Positions 12,675 through 22,727 are shown, numbered from the stretch's first letter. The stretch: 64,000 bases of DNA from Margaritifera margaritifera (GCA_029931535.1 JAQPZY010001569.1:3397001-3461000), one strand, 5' to 3'. Program-made: numbers and translations. Notes: generated by a model from the letters alone, not told the origin.

Positions 12675-12723
12675 CATACATACATACATACATACATACA
12701 TACATACATACATACATACATCA
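12645..12723. repeat. (TACA)n microsatellite
   Basis: About 19 nearly perfect tandem copies of the tetranucleotide. The THTYIH- and MYVC-rich open frames on the two strands are simply this repeat translated. Confidence 0.97.
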
Positions 12724-12732
12724 ACAGATGTT

Positions 12733-12835
12733 GAATACAGTAAAACCTGTCTTGAAAGACCACTGCTATGAGAGACCACCTGTCTTGAGAAACCAGTATA
12801 TAGAAACCTTTAAAATGAAGAAACAGAAAGTAGAT
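12733..12835 (+). repeat. TACAGTAAAACCTGTC-type repeat terminus
   Basis: The segment starts 'tacagtaaaacctgtctt' and repeats 'gaccac' and 'cctgtcttgaga' phrases. This pattern is typical of short interspersed elements with pogo-like CAGTRAAACC termini. Only one end is visible. Confidence 0.45.
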
Positions 12836-13451
12836 TGTCAACATGAAAAGGATGATGCAGACAGCTGCTAAGATTCAGCTATATAATTAGCATTTAAATA
12901 TTTCACAACTGGTTTTGTTTAACTCAACTACCCCCCCTCCCCACATGCAAATATTAAATGCCATGTTTTGAGATGTTTATACATCTGCTTTAAATGATGA
13001 ATGCCCATAGCACATTTTTCAAACCATTATCAATAATGCATAAAACACATATTAAACTGTTAGATCTTATAGTCACAAAGGTATATGCCCACTGTTTGCA
13101 CCAGTGTCACACGATATTCATGAGGAGATTCCCAGTCGGCACACTAACCAGAAAAGGTCTATGGAGAAAGAGGTGCAATATACAATTACACTGCTCATTT
13201 TTTTACATTTGAGCTCAAAAGGTGTATATGGACTACAATATTAAAAAAAAAAACATGGATCATGCTATTACTATTTTCACCATATGGGTTACTGTCATTT
13301 TGTTGTTAAACTCGCATAAAAAAGTTCATACACTGACTTATTCTTATATTAATAGCTTGGTCATAACTTATAATGAAAAGTTCATGACAAATACAGATGT
13401 CTTTTTCTAAAATAAGTCACTGAACAAAGATGGTTGATAAAAGGTAGATAT

Positions 13452-13651
13452 GAATGGTTTGGTTTGGTGTTTTACAGCACAGAAACACAAGTAGATTACA
13501 TGTATTTAATGCAGAGGAAATCGGAGTAAAGTACCTTGCCCATGGATGCACTATGGTTGCTGACAAGGGCTTATCCAATGGTAGGATCTGAACCTGTACC
13601 CTTACACTCATGAGTACAACATGCTTACTACTTAGCCACATTGGCTCCTCC
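13452..13651 (-). mobile_element. tRNA-derived SINE, family 2
   Basis: Read on the minus strand it starts 'ggaggagccaatgtggctaa', with an A-box-like 'tggctaagtag' and a B-box-like 'ggttcagatcc' about 45 bp downstream. A body follows containing 'catgggcaaggtactttact'. It ends in a CAAACCAAACC tail. This is a polymerase III-type SINE architecture. No clean target duplication was seen, because a double-palindrome element is inserted seven bases from its 5' end. Confidence 0.7.
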
Positions 13652-13657
13652 TTCTAT

Positions 13658-13878
13658 TACCGTATATACTCGCATATAATCTGATACCAACTGCAAACTG
13701 CATAGACCCAGATCTGCCATCACATAATGCGCTGGCAGATCTGGGTCTATGCAGTTTGTAAGGACAAATCAGTCGAAAAAACAATATAGACCCTGATCTG
13801 CCAGCACATAATGCACTGGCAGATCAGGGTCTATGTTGTTTGCATTTGGACCTGGTTTATACGCGAGCATATATAGTA
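13658..13878 (-). mobile_element. Double-palindrome MITE, copy 3
   Basis: Same family, order A then B. It begins TACCGTATATACTCGCATAT and ends ...GAGCATATATAG TA. The right flank 'gtcatttcttatgacatgca' is the same repeat sequence that flanks copy 9 (39033) and occurs uninterrupted near 37500. Confidence 0.88.
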
Positions 13879-14137
13879 GTCATTTCTTATGACATGCAGG
13901 AGGGTGCATCAAGCTTGTTCTGCAACCCCAAGCCTGCAGGGGGTTATGGATATGAAAGGATACAAAGGATTCAGACAACACCCATCTTTTAAAGGTGGCT
14001 TTTATTCTTGTCAGCTTTGCATTAACAAAGATATATCAGTATGTGTTTGTATGAGTGTTTAATGAGCAGAGGACAATTTAGTCAATGTAGATACAGGCTT
14101 TAAGCTGGACATTTGTGCCTTAAAAAAAAAGTATTAG

Positions 14138-14354
14138 TATCTGATAATGTTTAAACTGTTCAATTTCATACACAATAAATAAATTGAAAGCTAACCTGAA
14201 GCTTTCGTCCTTGTACTAAGGACTTCATCAGCTGAATGATTTATTCTCTACTGATTGTTAACATCACCCGAGGGAATAGTGAGCGATGTTAACAAATTGT
14301 CCCAGATATTTATTTATTGTGTATGAAATTGAACAGTTTAAACATTATCAGATA
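14138..14354. mobile_element. Short MITE with 47-bp perfect inverted repeats
   Basis: Left arm 14138-14184 and right arm 14308-14354 are exact reverse complements over 47 bp (outer bases TATCTGATAATG). The interior adds two smaller palindromes: 'gtccttgtactaaggac', and 'ttgttaacatc' paired with 'gatgttaacaa'. The outermost dinucleotide is TA on both sides, compatible with a TA target. There is no coding capacity. The absence of mismatches between the arms suggests recent activity or gene conversion. Confidence 0.85.
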
Positions 14355-15302
14355 TGAATTATACTACACAGTTAAGCTTTCACCAAAGTATAGAGCATTA
14401 GTATTTTTTTGTCTATGTAAGTATATACTTCTGATAATACTTGAAAAAATGAAGTGAACAGGCCCTATACATGAAGAATTTATATACTGGCATTTTCACC
14501 TTTTCATAATGAACATAGAGTAGGACATGGAAGCACATGTGTAACCAGTTTGATATGCATTGTTTGCCAGATTTAAAAGGTGCATCCATTCATAAAAATA
14601 ATTATGTAAGTATACTTTTTTGCTTGTATTGATAACTTTTTATCCTGAATTAAACTTTTTAAAAACTTTTTTTTTTTACATATATTCAAGCCAATCATAT
14701 TTGTTTATGATAAAGCATGCATTTTGGTGCAAATGTGTACTTCAAACATGTTTGCAAGTGTATTTGTATTTGTGTTTGCCACTGAATGAGTTTATACCAC
14801 CAATTAGGACTGTTCGAACAGACCCTTCTTACAATTTATTCATGTATTAATATCAAGTCAAAAACAAAGCAAAGCTAGGTGCCTGTATTAGCAACTGCTT
14901 CATTGATGGTTACCGCTGAACACTTCAAGTAGCAAAACCATGACGAATATTGTTGTGTTCCATTGCATAATGGAAATGCTAGAATCTATAAAGACTTAAG
15001 CTTCAAATATATTCCATCTATGAAGAAGAAGGAAATACAGAATTAATGGATTCTTGCTATACGTCATAATGAGGGGCTGCCAATCTGGTTTCTAATACTA
15101 ACTCCTAACTTGTTTATATTCTCATCATGGTCAAGTTAATAATTTACACCCCCACCCACCTTCTAAGCATCATCTAGATTAGCAAGATTATGGTGAGAAG
15201 TGAAAAATTAAAGTAATGTCTATGAATTTATATTGATCAGTGTGTACCTTTTCATAATGGCTGTTAATTGGTGTTGGTGTCAATACCTTACATGGTTACC
15301 TG
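14355..15302. other. No gene recognised
   Basis: AT-rich sequence with short accidental frames only. Confidence 0.3.
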
Positions 15303-15342
<40 letters not shown>

Positions 15343-15363
15343 CAACAATAATAATAATAATAA
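15303..15363. repeat. (TAA)n microsatellite
   Basis: About 20 trinucleotide units, interrupted by a few AAC units. The poly-Asn frame over it is an artefact. Confidence 0.97.
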
Positions 15364-15584
15364 TCACCATCATCATTGTCCCCATAGCATAATTACTGAA
15401 CATAACATATTAGTACATGTTCATCTGTATGAACTCAAAGGTTAATTCAAGAAACACACAGTTCAAGTTTAACTGAATATAAACAATACCAATGTCATGA
15501 ACAGTTACTGCACATCCATAACAATCACAGACAAGAACACATATGGTAAATGATTTCAGTAAGAGGACAAATAAGCATATAAAT

Positions 15585-15806
15585 TACTGTATGTACTCGT
15601 GTATAAGCCAAATCCAAAATGCAAACAACATAGACCCTGATCTGCCATCGCATAATGCGCTGGCAGATCAGGGTCTATGTTATTTGTTCTACTGATTAGT
15701 CCTTACAAACTGTATAGACCCAGATCTGCTCGCGCATTATGAGACTGCAGATCTGGGTCTATGAAGTTTGCAGTTGGTAGGGGGTTATACGTGGGTATAT
15801 ATGGTA
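15585..15806 (+). mobile_element. Double-palindrome MITE, copy 4
   Basis: Order B then A. The left end is TACTGTATGTACTCGTGTAT and the right end ...GTGGGTATATATGG TA. Palindrome A has a slightly changed centre ('cgcgcattatgaga'). Confidence 0.88.
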
Positions 15807-15989
15807 GATGCATATATGATGAAAATCTAGTTCACTAGACCTTATGTAAGTTACTTCAACACTATGTACACTGTTCCTTTGTTTTCTCTTTTTCATGTTA
15901 GTGTGAGTGGGGGGAACCTTGACAGCCTAATTCTAATTACACCATAGTGAATGATGTTGTTTGTTGTTTTATGGCTTGTTTGCCAAACT

Positions 15990-16370
15990 GCCTACCTTAG
16001 CCTTGTTTTCAGGTTATCGGTACATGAATATTAATTATTTTATATCTGTTTGATAATTATTCTGCCAAATCAGGGAGCTCTGTCTACCCATGCTCTGTCA
16101 TTTTGTCACTTTTCTTTACTACCATTCATTCTTTTTTCTTCCTTTCTTCCTTTTCTTCTCAAGTTGCATTATAACTATATGGGATGCAGTAGCATTCTTT
16201 AGTTTAATAGTCACGTCTCCCTTATGTCCTGATGGATACTTTGGGGGTTTTTTTTGTATGATTTTTTCCCATTGCCTTTATTTGCTAGGTAATAGTGTAG
16301 ATCAATATCAATAATGTTGTTCTGCACTGTACCTAAAAAAAAACCGATCTGGGACTGCATAACAGTATTT
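15990..16370 (+). other. Pyrimidine-rich tract, possible LINE 5' region
   Basis: A T/C-rich plus-strand stretch lies upstream of the LINE endonuclease that starts at 16966. The two are separated by the SINE at 16383 and double-palindrome copy 5. It may be the leader of that LINE, but no motif proves this. Confidence 0.3.
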
Positions 16371-16627
16371 ACCTTTTCAGAGGGGGCCCCGGGTGGCCTA
16401 GTGGTCTAAGGCGCTCGCCTTTATAGATCACTGACATCTCACCTCTGTCCGCGTGGGTTCGAGTCTCGGGCTCGGCCAACATGGGTATGTGAGAAAGTTT
16501 GCCAGTAGCTTTCCGTGGGTCGGTGGTTCTTCTCGGGTTCTTCCTCTACCAAATTTACTGGCCGCCATGTATAGCCTACCATGTGCTGAAAAATGGCATT
16601 AAACCCATAACAGCAACCTTTTCAGAG
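16371..16627 (+). mobile_element. tRNA-derived SINE with 12-bp target duplication
   Basis: The SINE body is 16383-16615, flanked by the perfect 12 bp direct repeat ACCTTTTCAGAG (16371-16382 and 16616-16627). The head carries an A box TGGCCTAGTGG (16394-16404) and a B box GGTTCGAGTCTC (16456-16467). A body follows with 'tgggtcggtggttcttctc' and 'ggccgccatgtatagcc', and the 3' end is 'cattaaaccc'. A second copy is at 59249-59491. The target duplication indicates insertion by LINE machinery. Confidence 0.92.
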
Positions 16628-16745
16628 TCCCAATCTCCTTGTTTCACATCCTTATTAATATCTTTTTATCCCTTTGTGTTCCTTGCTGCCTGTTTGCTAA
16701 TTGTCCAACTCAATCCTTAAACAAAATCAAATAATATGCTTAATC

Positions 16746-16965
16746 TACCATATATACTCGTGTATAAGCCGAGTCCAAATGCAAACAACATAGACCCTGA
16801 TCTGCCATCACATAATGCGCCAGCAGATCAGGGTCTATGTTGTTTGTTCTACTTATTAGTCCTTACAAACTGCATAGATCCAGATCTGCGGCGCATTATG
16901 CGACGGCAGATCTGGGTCTATGCAGTTTGCAATTGTTATTGGATTATACGCGAGTATATACGGTA
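16746..16965 (+). mobile_element. Double-palindrome MITE, copy 5
   Basis: Order B then A, ends TACCATATATACTCGTGTAT and ...GCGAGTATATACGG TA. It is inserted immediately upstream of LINE endonuclease coding sequence. Confidence 0.9.
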
Positions 16966-17462
16966 TTTAACCCTCCTTGTCTTCATTTCTGGGTGGGATA
17001 TTCATCCAAATCCAGGTCCAAATGATGACCAGATTCCAGAACTTTCTATCTTTCATGTAAATATCAGAAGTATTAGAAACAGTTAATTAACTCAAAATTA
17101 TGTTGTCTGACTTTCATATTATCTGCTTTACTGTGACCCACTTTAATGCATGTTACATCTGCTTTACTGTGACCCACTTTAATGCATGTTACATCTGCTT
17201 TACTGTGACCCACTTTAATGCATGTTACATCTGTTTTACTCTGACTCACTTTAATGCATGTTACATCTGAAATTTTTTATTTGGAAACTTTTCATGAGCC
17301 CATTAAAGAAGACATCAATCAATTCATTGGTGGTGTTGCCATTCTTATACATAATAATATACATTTCCAATGAAGATGTGACCTTGAAGTCTCTAATTTT
17401 GAAATTATCTGGCTCAAGATATTTGTCAAAACCAGAACAATCCTATCATGTATGTTTTACAG
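16966..17462 (+). pseudogene. LINE endonuclease, 5' part
   Basis: The translation contains FISGWDIHPNPGP followed by LSIFHVNIRSIRN, the canonical N-terminal start of many LINE ORF2 endonucleases. Next come DFHIICFTVTHFN, where TETHL is usual, then GGVAILIHNNIHF and finally a CMFY run broken by the MULE at 17463. The frame resumes at 19415. Stops and the repeat expansion at 17121-17264 show it is dead. It is an L2/CR1-like type by motif, clade not certain. Confidence 0.82.
17121..17270 (+). repeat. 36-bp tandem repeat inside LINE endonuclease
   Basis: Four consecutive 36 bp units start at 17121, 17157, 17193 and 17229; the first three are identical and the fourth has about four changes. Each unit translates in the LINE frame as a 12-residue block beginning ICFTVTHFN. 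This is a local expansion of the endonuclease TETHL region. Confidence 0.93.
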
Positions 17463-17548
17463 GGTGACCCGACAAAAGAGCGCATGACAAAAGAGCACCG
17501 ACAAAAGAGCGAGCGACAAAAGAGCGCCGACATAAGAGCGAACTACAA
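17463..17548 (+). repeat. MULE left terminal inverted repeat
   Basis: Five copies of GACAAAAGAGC or a one-base variant, separated by 3-4 bp spacers, follow the terminal GGTGACCC. The iterated motif is probably the transposase binding site (inference). Confidence 0.9.
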
Positions 17549-17687
17549 AATATCACAACCATTTATTGTATTGCAAATAACTTTAATTTAATGTCTTAAA
17601 TGAAGTGTATAAAATGACATTGGAAATCATTTCTGCAAATAACTTCGGCAGTATATGATTAATTTTGATCGTTACTTTAAATAAAAA

Positions 17688-19087
17688 TTATATTGCAAGA
17701 TTGTTGGCAATGCCTCGCAGATAGTCCATCAAAACAGCATTATTGTAAGTTGGAACGATGACCTGTAATCTTCTGTTCAGCTGTACGTACTTGTTTTTAG
17801 AAGCTTCAGGTTGATTCACACCGGATAGATGCCGTTCAATTTCTATTTCGATGTGATCTTGCTCCAGACGAAAATGGTTGATCAGCTTAAAAATTGACGG
17901 ATGATTGCAGTCGACCGTTTGTTGGAATGCACGATGCCAGGCTTCCACCGAGTTGTTTGTGCGTGGAAGATTGTCGTCACTACGATCATGTACATTCCAG
18001 AGATCTACGGCGAAGCAAGGATTGTCTCTCCGGTTTCTTCTACGTCGTCCGATGTAAGTGTCCTCCCAATAATCTACAAGTGGTGTAATTTCGGCAGGAC
18101 TTGCTTCCACCAATTCTTCGAATGAAACTACGACGTCATTTGAAGGAACAAAACTCAAGGCAAGCAGCATCTTTACTGCCATGCGGATTTCCTCGTCCTG
18201 ATATAGTTGTGCTAGACCAAATTCTTGGAATTTTTCCATAGACATTGTCCTAGGTGGAAAAGACAACCAACAAGACGCGTTCCAGGAAACACGCATTGAA
18301 TTGCATTATGCACAGCTTTCTCATAATCGGACATAATGCTTCGTGGGTTTAGAGAAGGTTTAAGTTCTTTAATTTTCTCAAAAACTCGTACATATGTAGT
18401 TTCTGCTTTGTCCTTCATGAGGCAATAAATCAAGGGCAATGCCCTGCTATCGATCAGAGCATGGATGGTAAAAACCTGGAAGAAAATAACTGGTGCAACT
18501 TTAAAAGTTCCATCCACAAACCAATGCTCATTTTGCTCTAGAAGGTTGATGTTTACCGTAATTCCGAATATCAGAATTCTCTTCTCGTCATCCGATCCTG
18601 AATCCCATAAGACAAACTGTGCTCCTCGTGTTGATGTTTGAAGAGTTTCAGGAATCGCTATTTCTGCTACATTTTGAGGATTAGGAAATGGAAGCTGTTT
18701 GTTTTTTCTTTGTCGTTCGATCGTGCGTTGCGATGCTGTGTATCCCGGTAAATGAGGTGCAACTTCCAATGAAATTCCACTTCTGGCTTGTTGTATAATC
18801 TGCCTCGGTTTTTCGACTCCTTGCACAGCCCGTCTACGTATAGCCAACATGACTTTCGATGCTTCATTTTTAGCGGGCTCAGGAGCGTGATTGTGTTCCG
18901 ATGATGAGATAATATCATCGTTGAGCATTTTCATTCTTCCACGACAGCCATCTTTCTTGTAGCATCTCCATGATGTACTTCCGTCCTTGTTTTCACGGTC
19001 CTTTCGATATCTGTATCCGGAAACCAATAGCATAACCTTTCCTTTCTGTGACTCTGTTTTCTCCATGCTAATTTTTGTAAAATGCAA
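17688..19087 (-). pseudogene. MULE transposase with FLYWCH finger, one frameshift
   Basis: The first frame (19087-18212, 291 aa) begins with a FLYWCH-type zinc finger: W40, C42, C48 and the HNH pair H65/H67. The MULE catalytic core follows, with D192 in VDGTF and D254 in MSDYEKA, then C274xxH277 (GCLFHLG). The second frame (18296-17688) continues with EFGLAQLYQDEEIRM, the third acidic residue E118 in NNSVEAWHRAF and the C-terminus. The two frames overlap. Alignment of their ends places the break at the five-base run 18231-18235, where loss of one A would produce it. D, D and E are all kept, so a single indel is the main visible lesion. There are two possible start Mets, residues 1 and 8. Flanking genes are unrelated. 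Confidence 0.92.
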
Positions 19088-19170
19088 TGCTTAATGAGCT
19101 TATATACGAAATTTTTTACTATAACTAAAATTAAATTATTTGTTATTTTTGATTTGTTATCAGTCCTAAT

Positions 19171-19414
19171 TATATGGCGCTATTTTGTCATGCTCTCTTT
19201 TGGCAATAATTAAAATATGTTGGAACATATGCGCTCTTTTGTCATTTGCTCTTTTGTCGGCAATAATTGACATATGGGGTATTGTCCAAGGGATATTGTC
19301 TTATCGGTGCTCTTATGTCGTCGCTCTTATGTCTTGCGCTCTTTTGTTGCTCGCTCTTTTGTCGGCGCCCTTTTGTCGCCGCTCTTTTGTCATGCGCTCT
19401 TTTGTCGGGGTGCC
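19171..19414 (-). repeat. MULE right terminal inverted repeat, expanded
   Basis: About eleven GCTCTTTTGTC-type motifs, versus five at the left end. The outer three units match the left end best. The inner ones are interrupted by 'ggcaataatt' spacers that occur twice. Confidence 0.88.
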
Positions 19415-19745
19415 ATTTTACAGACCACCTACTGCCTCTAGTAATTTGTGGGATTCTTTCTCTGCCACTATGGAAATCAAGCCATATATAATTATTACCA
19501 GTGATTCTATCTCACATTTGTTCCACATGTGAAACAATAGGCTGCATGAACTGTATCAAAAGATATCTTATTAATGTAATTAATGAAACCATATATTTTA
19601 CTCCTTATTTTTCTTCATTATTAGATTCTATTATTATCATTATTATTTTGAATGGTCACGAGGTCTTAGAGTTCAGTACTATGCAATTCGATGATGGAAT
19701 AAATGATTAACATGAGATATATATAGTCTTCCATATACATAGATA
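19415..19745 (+). pseudogene. LINE endonuclease, 3' part
   Basis: Directly after the MULE target duplication the frame continues RPPTASSNLWDSFSATME. IIITSDS (normally GDFN) follows and later, in shifted frame, VLEFSTMQFDDGIND then a stop where SDH is expected. With 16966-17462 it forms one endonuclease domain. Confidence 0.78.
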
Positions 19746-19849
19746 ATAACACAATGAAAGGTCTGACTTTACAAAACACGAGTACAGTGAACTGCTCATT
19801 ACATGCCTGTCACTTGTTTAATAGTCAGAGTTCATATTCTTGCACTCAA

Positions 19850-20215
19850 GTGAAATTCAAGGGATTTTCCAGACTTTCCCAGGCCTCAAAAATAAACTTC
19901 CAGGACCTCAAATATAGGCAGTAAAATGAAGATCATATATGGAATGATGAGTGATACAAACCAAAAAAAAGCTGAAACACAGGAGACTGGCAACAAAACG
20001 GAGCAAAATCATTGATGAACCAGTCATTCTGATATTCCAGGAATCATATAAAAATCGTATTAAAAAAACTGTCCAAAATAATTTTCAAGGACTTTACAAT
20101 GACTTTCAAATGTCAATTTTCAAGGATTTAAAGGTGTTGAATTTAAAATGCCAAAATCAAGTACTTTCAAGGTTTCCAAGGAAGTATACAAACCCTGAAT
20201 AGTCCTGTATGTAGG
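19850..20215 (-). repeat. CAGGGTTT-type remnant with 'tttcaagga' repeats
   Basis: The right end reads 'gtatacaaaccctg', so on the minus strand it starts CAGGGTTTGTATAC. Inside are repeated 'ttccaggac' and 'tttcaagga' phrases. Similar text lies at 25370-25435. The pattern fits a decayed non-autonomous hAT family. No target duplication was seen. Confidence 0.4.
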
Positions 20216-20229
20216 CACAAGAAGATTAT

Positions 20230-20865
20230 GGTTGACACATGAAATTACTGACCAATGGGTCTCGTTGACCTTGACCTTTGGTCAAGGTATGCTATCTTGA
20301 ATGAAACTTAATGTGGAAAAAAACATTATTTTCTTATTCGGTTTACCGTGATCATGGTCTCAGACCTTTAGTCCCCAGAATCAACAGGCTTCTTTATTAC
20401 CCTAAGACCAAGCTATCCATAATGTTTGGTCAGGGAACTTACTCTAGAACCAAAGTTATTTTGCAAAACCAATTATTCTTTGAGCCACAATGACCATGAC
20501 CTTTGACTTTTTGAACCCCAAAAAAACATGTCTCTTCCATACCTTAAGTGCAAGCCCAACACAAACTTTGGTCTAGGTACATGGTCTAGAACAAAGTTAT
20601 TATAAAAAAAATTTTTTTTCTTTCAGTCAGCATCCTTGACCATTGACCTTTTTATCCCAAAATCAATGGGCTTCTTTCTTACCAAATGTGTAAGTCATCC
20701 ACAAAGCTTGGTAACTGTAGATGATGGAGAACTTGAGTTATTGTGCAGAAACAATTTTTCTTCTTTCAATTAGTGACATCGACCTTTGATCTTTTGACCC
20801 CAAAATAAACAGGCTTCTTCCTCACACCACATGCAAGTCACTGGCTGAAAGATTAAAATTCTGTT
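20230..20865 (+). repeat. GACCTTGACC-type tandem block 2
   Basis: At least five degenerate units of the family described at 6640-7125, with 'tgaccttgacctttg', 'ttgaccccaaaat' and 'gcaagtcatccacaaa' landmarks. It lies between LINE endonuclease and LINE RT sequence. Confidence 0.7.
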
Positions 20866-20889
20866 AAACCTACTAGTAACCTACTGTAA

Positions 20890-21650
20890 ATGGAAGGAAC
20901 TTGGTAATTCTTCTAACGATGTGAACAAGACTTGCATTAAGTTTTGTGAACATTGTTTGTATTTTTCAGTCGTGTATATATCAACCCAATAGGTTACTAC
21001 AAGACCCAATGATAAAATTTGGTTTGACTCTGCTTTAAGGTTGAAATAATGATTCAAGGTAGACATAGAAAGAGAGCATTGAGATTACAGAATCCACACC
21101 AAATTTCTAGATGTAAAAAAAAACAAGGAACTGGGTTAACAACCTGCCCAAGAGAAATTCAATCCAAATATTGATCTTCATGTGACTGAAACAAAATCTT
21201 CTAATCCCAAAGCATCTTGGAATCTTATGAAATTCATCTCACTAGAAACAAAACAAATATCTGTTATCTCACTACTATTAAATTCTGATTCAAAACTCAT
21301 CTTTGCTGAGAAAGGAAAGGCAGATCTGTAAAACAGTTATTTGTGTAAAGTATCTGGTGTGAGTTACAATGATTGCAAAATTCCTGTTTTGGTCAATGTA
21401 TCTGATTCAAAATTCTCTAACATACACATTCATGAAAAGGAAATGGACGATTGCATCAGCTCACTTAAAACCAATAAAGCAACCATTTCCAATGATATTA
21501 GTAGCACATTAATAAAAAAATGATAAACTCCCTTTGCAAACATGAAATGGCATGTCTTTGCAATATGTCTATCAATACCACAAAATTCCCCAATTGCTGG
21601 AAATTAGCAAATGTCATGCCCTGTTTCACAAGAGTACCATAAACAGTACA
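20890..21650 (+). pseudogene. LINE linker and RT N-terminus
   Basis: The translation shows PNDKIWFDSALRLK near 21010-21050 and later NPKASWNLMKFIS near 21205. The frame at 21341-21523 follows, with MDDCISSLKTNKATISNDIS, and then (shifted) FPNCWKLANVMPCF near 21590-21625. These are the expected successive landmarks at the start of a LINE reverse transcriptase. No catalytic motifs are reached before the next repeat block. It is probably the same LINE as 16966-19745, interrupted by repeats (inference from order and strand). Confidence 0.7.
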
Positions 21651-21669
21651 TTATATACCCACCAAGTTA

Positions 21670-22330
21670 TGCTATTTTGGGGAAACCATTTCTTTTCTTT
21701 CAGTGTCGACGACCTTGACCATAGATCTATTAACCCCAAAATTGATAGGTGCATTTCTAGTCTCAAATGTAAGTCATCCACAAAGTTTGACCATGGTTTG
21801 TGGCATAGGACTTGAGTTACTTTGTTAAAACGGTTTCGCTTCTTGGAGTCCCTTTGATATTGACCTTTTATCTTTTATAACCTCAAATGCAATAGGCATC
21901 TTCCTTGTCTCAAATACAAGCTATCTACAAAGTTTAGGCAAGGCAAAAGTAGTTTAACTGAAAGTAGTTTTAGTTTCCTTTCAGTCCCTGTGACTCTGAC
22001 CTTTAATATTTTTACACCAAAATGAACAGGGGTTTTCCTTGTGATAAAGAACTCAAGATATTGTGCAGAAACCATTTTTCTTCTTATTGTCACTGTGACC
22101 TTGATCTTTGACCTTTTGAACCCCAAATCAATGGGTGTCTTTCTTATTTCAAATGCAAACCATTTACAAAGTTTGGTCATGGCATATGTAATACAAGTCT
22201 AGTTACTGTATGGAGAAAGTTTTCTTTTTTAGTCCATGTGACCTTGACCATTGAACTTTTGAGCCCAAAATTGATAGGTTTCTTCCTTGCCACCAAATGC
22301 AACTACTTACTGGATAAAACCTCAAATTTT
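21670..22330 (+). repeat. GACCTTGACC-type tandem block 3
   Basis: Degenerate units as in block 1, including 'gaccttgaccatag', 'ccccaaaattgataggt', 'tcaaatgtaagtcatccaca' and 'gtgaccttgaccattgaac'. It separates LINE RT (left) from LINE RNase H (right). Confidence 0.7.
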
Positions 22331-22700
22331 AGTGCAGAAATTACAGCCATACTCGAAGCTTTTAACTATATTAAAAAACTTCTCAAAAAACAAATTATAT
22401 CATCTTTTTGGATTCCCTTGCCACATTGAAAATCTTGCAGAATCTAAAATTTGAGAAACCGTTAATACTTTAGAGAGAAAGATGGTAGTTCTTATACAAT
22501 CTGGGAAAAGTGTTCTGTACTGTTGGCTGCCTAGTCACATTGGCATACAGGGTAATGAAAGGACAGATAAAATTGGGTCAAAATAGGTAATAAAGAACTC
22601 AAGATCAAACAGCCAAAGCTGCCCTGCAGTCACCCATTTCCAAATGGAAGATTCCATATACTGACTTTTATCTCTACATAATTTTTTTAAACTAACATGA
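22331..22700 (+). pseudogene. LINE RNase H fragment
   Basis: Landmarks across frames are NFSAEITAILEAFNYIKKL, then VLYCWLPSHIGIQGNERTDK near 22512-22570 (the standard WxPSHxGIxGNExAD signature of LINE RNase H). AAKAALQSPISKWKIPYTDF follows near 22612-22665. Stops and frame changes show it is inactive. A related fragment on the other strand is at 29515-29905. It may belong to a different LINE from the endonuclease at 16966. Confidence 0.75.
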
Positions 22701-22727
22701 TGGATAGAATTACTTCTTTTTGAACAA

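Larger units (their letters stand above)
17463..19414 (-). mobile_element. MULE DNA transposon with FLYWCH transposase
   Basis: A complete 1952 bp element. The direct repeats (G/A)TTTTACAG at 17454-17462 and 19415-19423 form a 9 bp target duplication with one mismatch, which fits the Mutator superfamily. The termini are inverted (GGTGACCCGACAAAAGAGCG and, from the right, GGCACCCCGACAAAAGAGCG). They consist of iterated GACAAAAGAGC motifs. The interior carries one transposase on the minus strand. It sits inside a LINE endonuclease, between the Tyr and Arg codons of an FYRPP motif. Confidence 0.93.

Noticed and set aside
16736..17020. Open frames running through double-palindrome copies (also at 4602, 24849, 30027, 38886 and 60317) with DPDLPSHNA-like text
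   Set aside because: They are palindrome sequence translated by chance. The same words appear because the element is repeated, and other copies break the frame.
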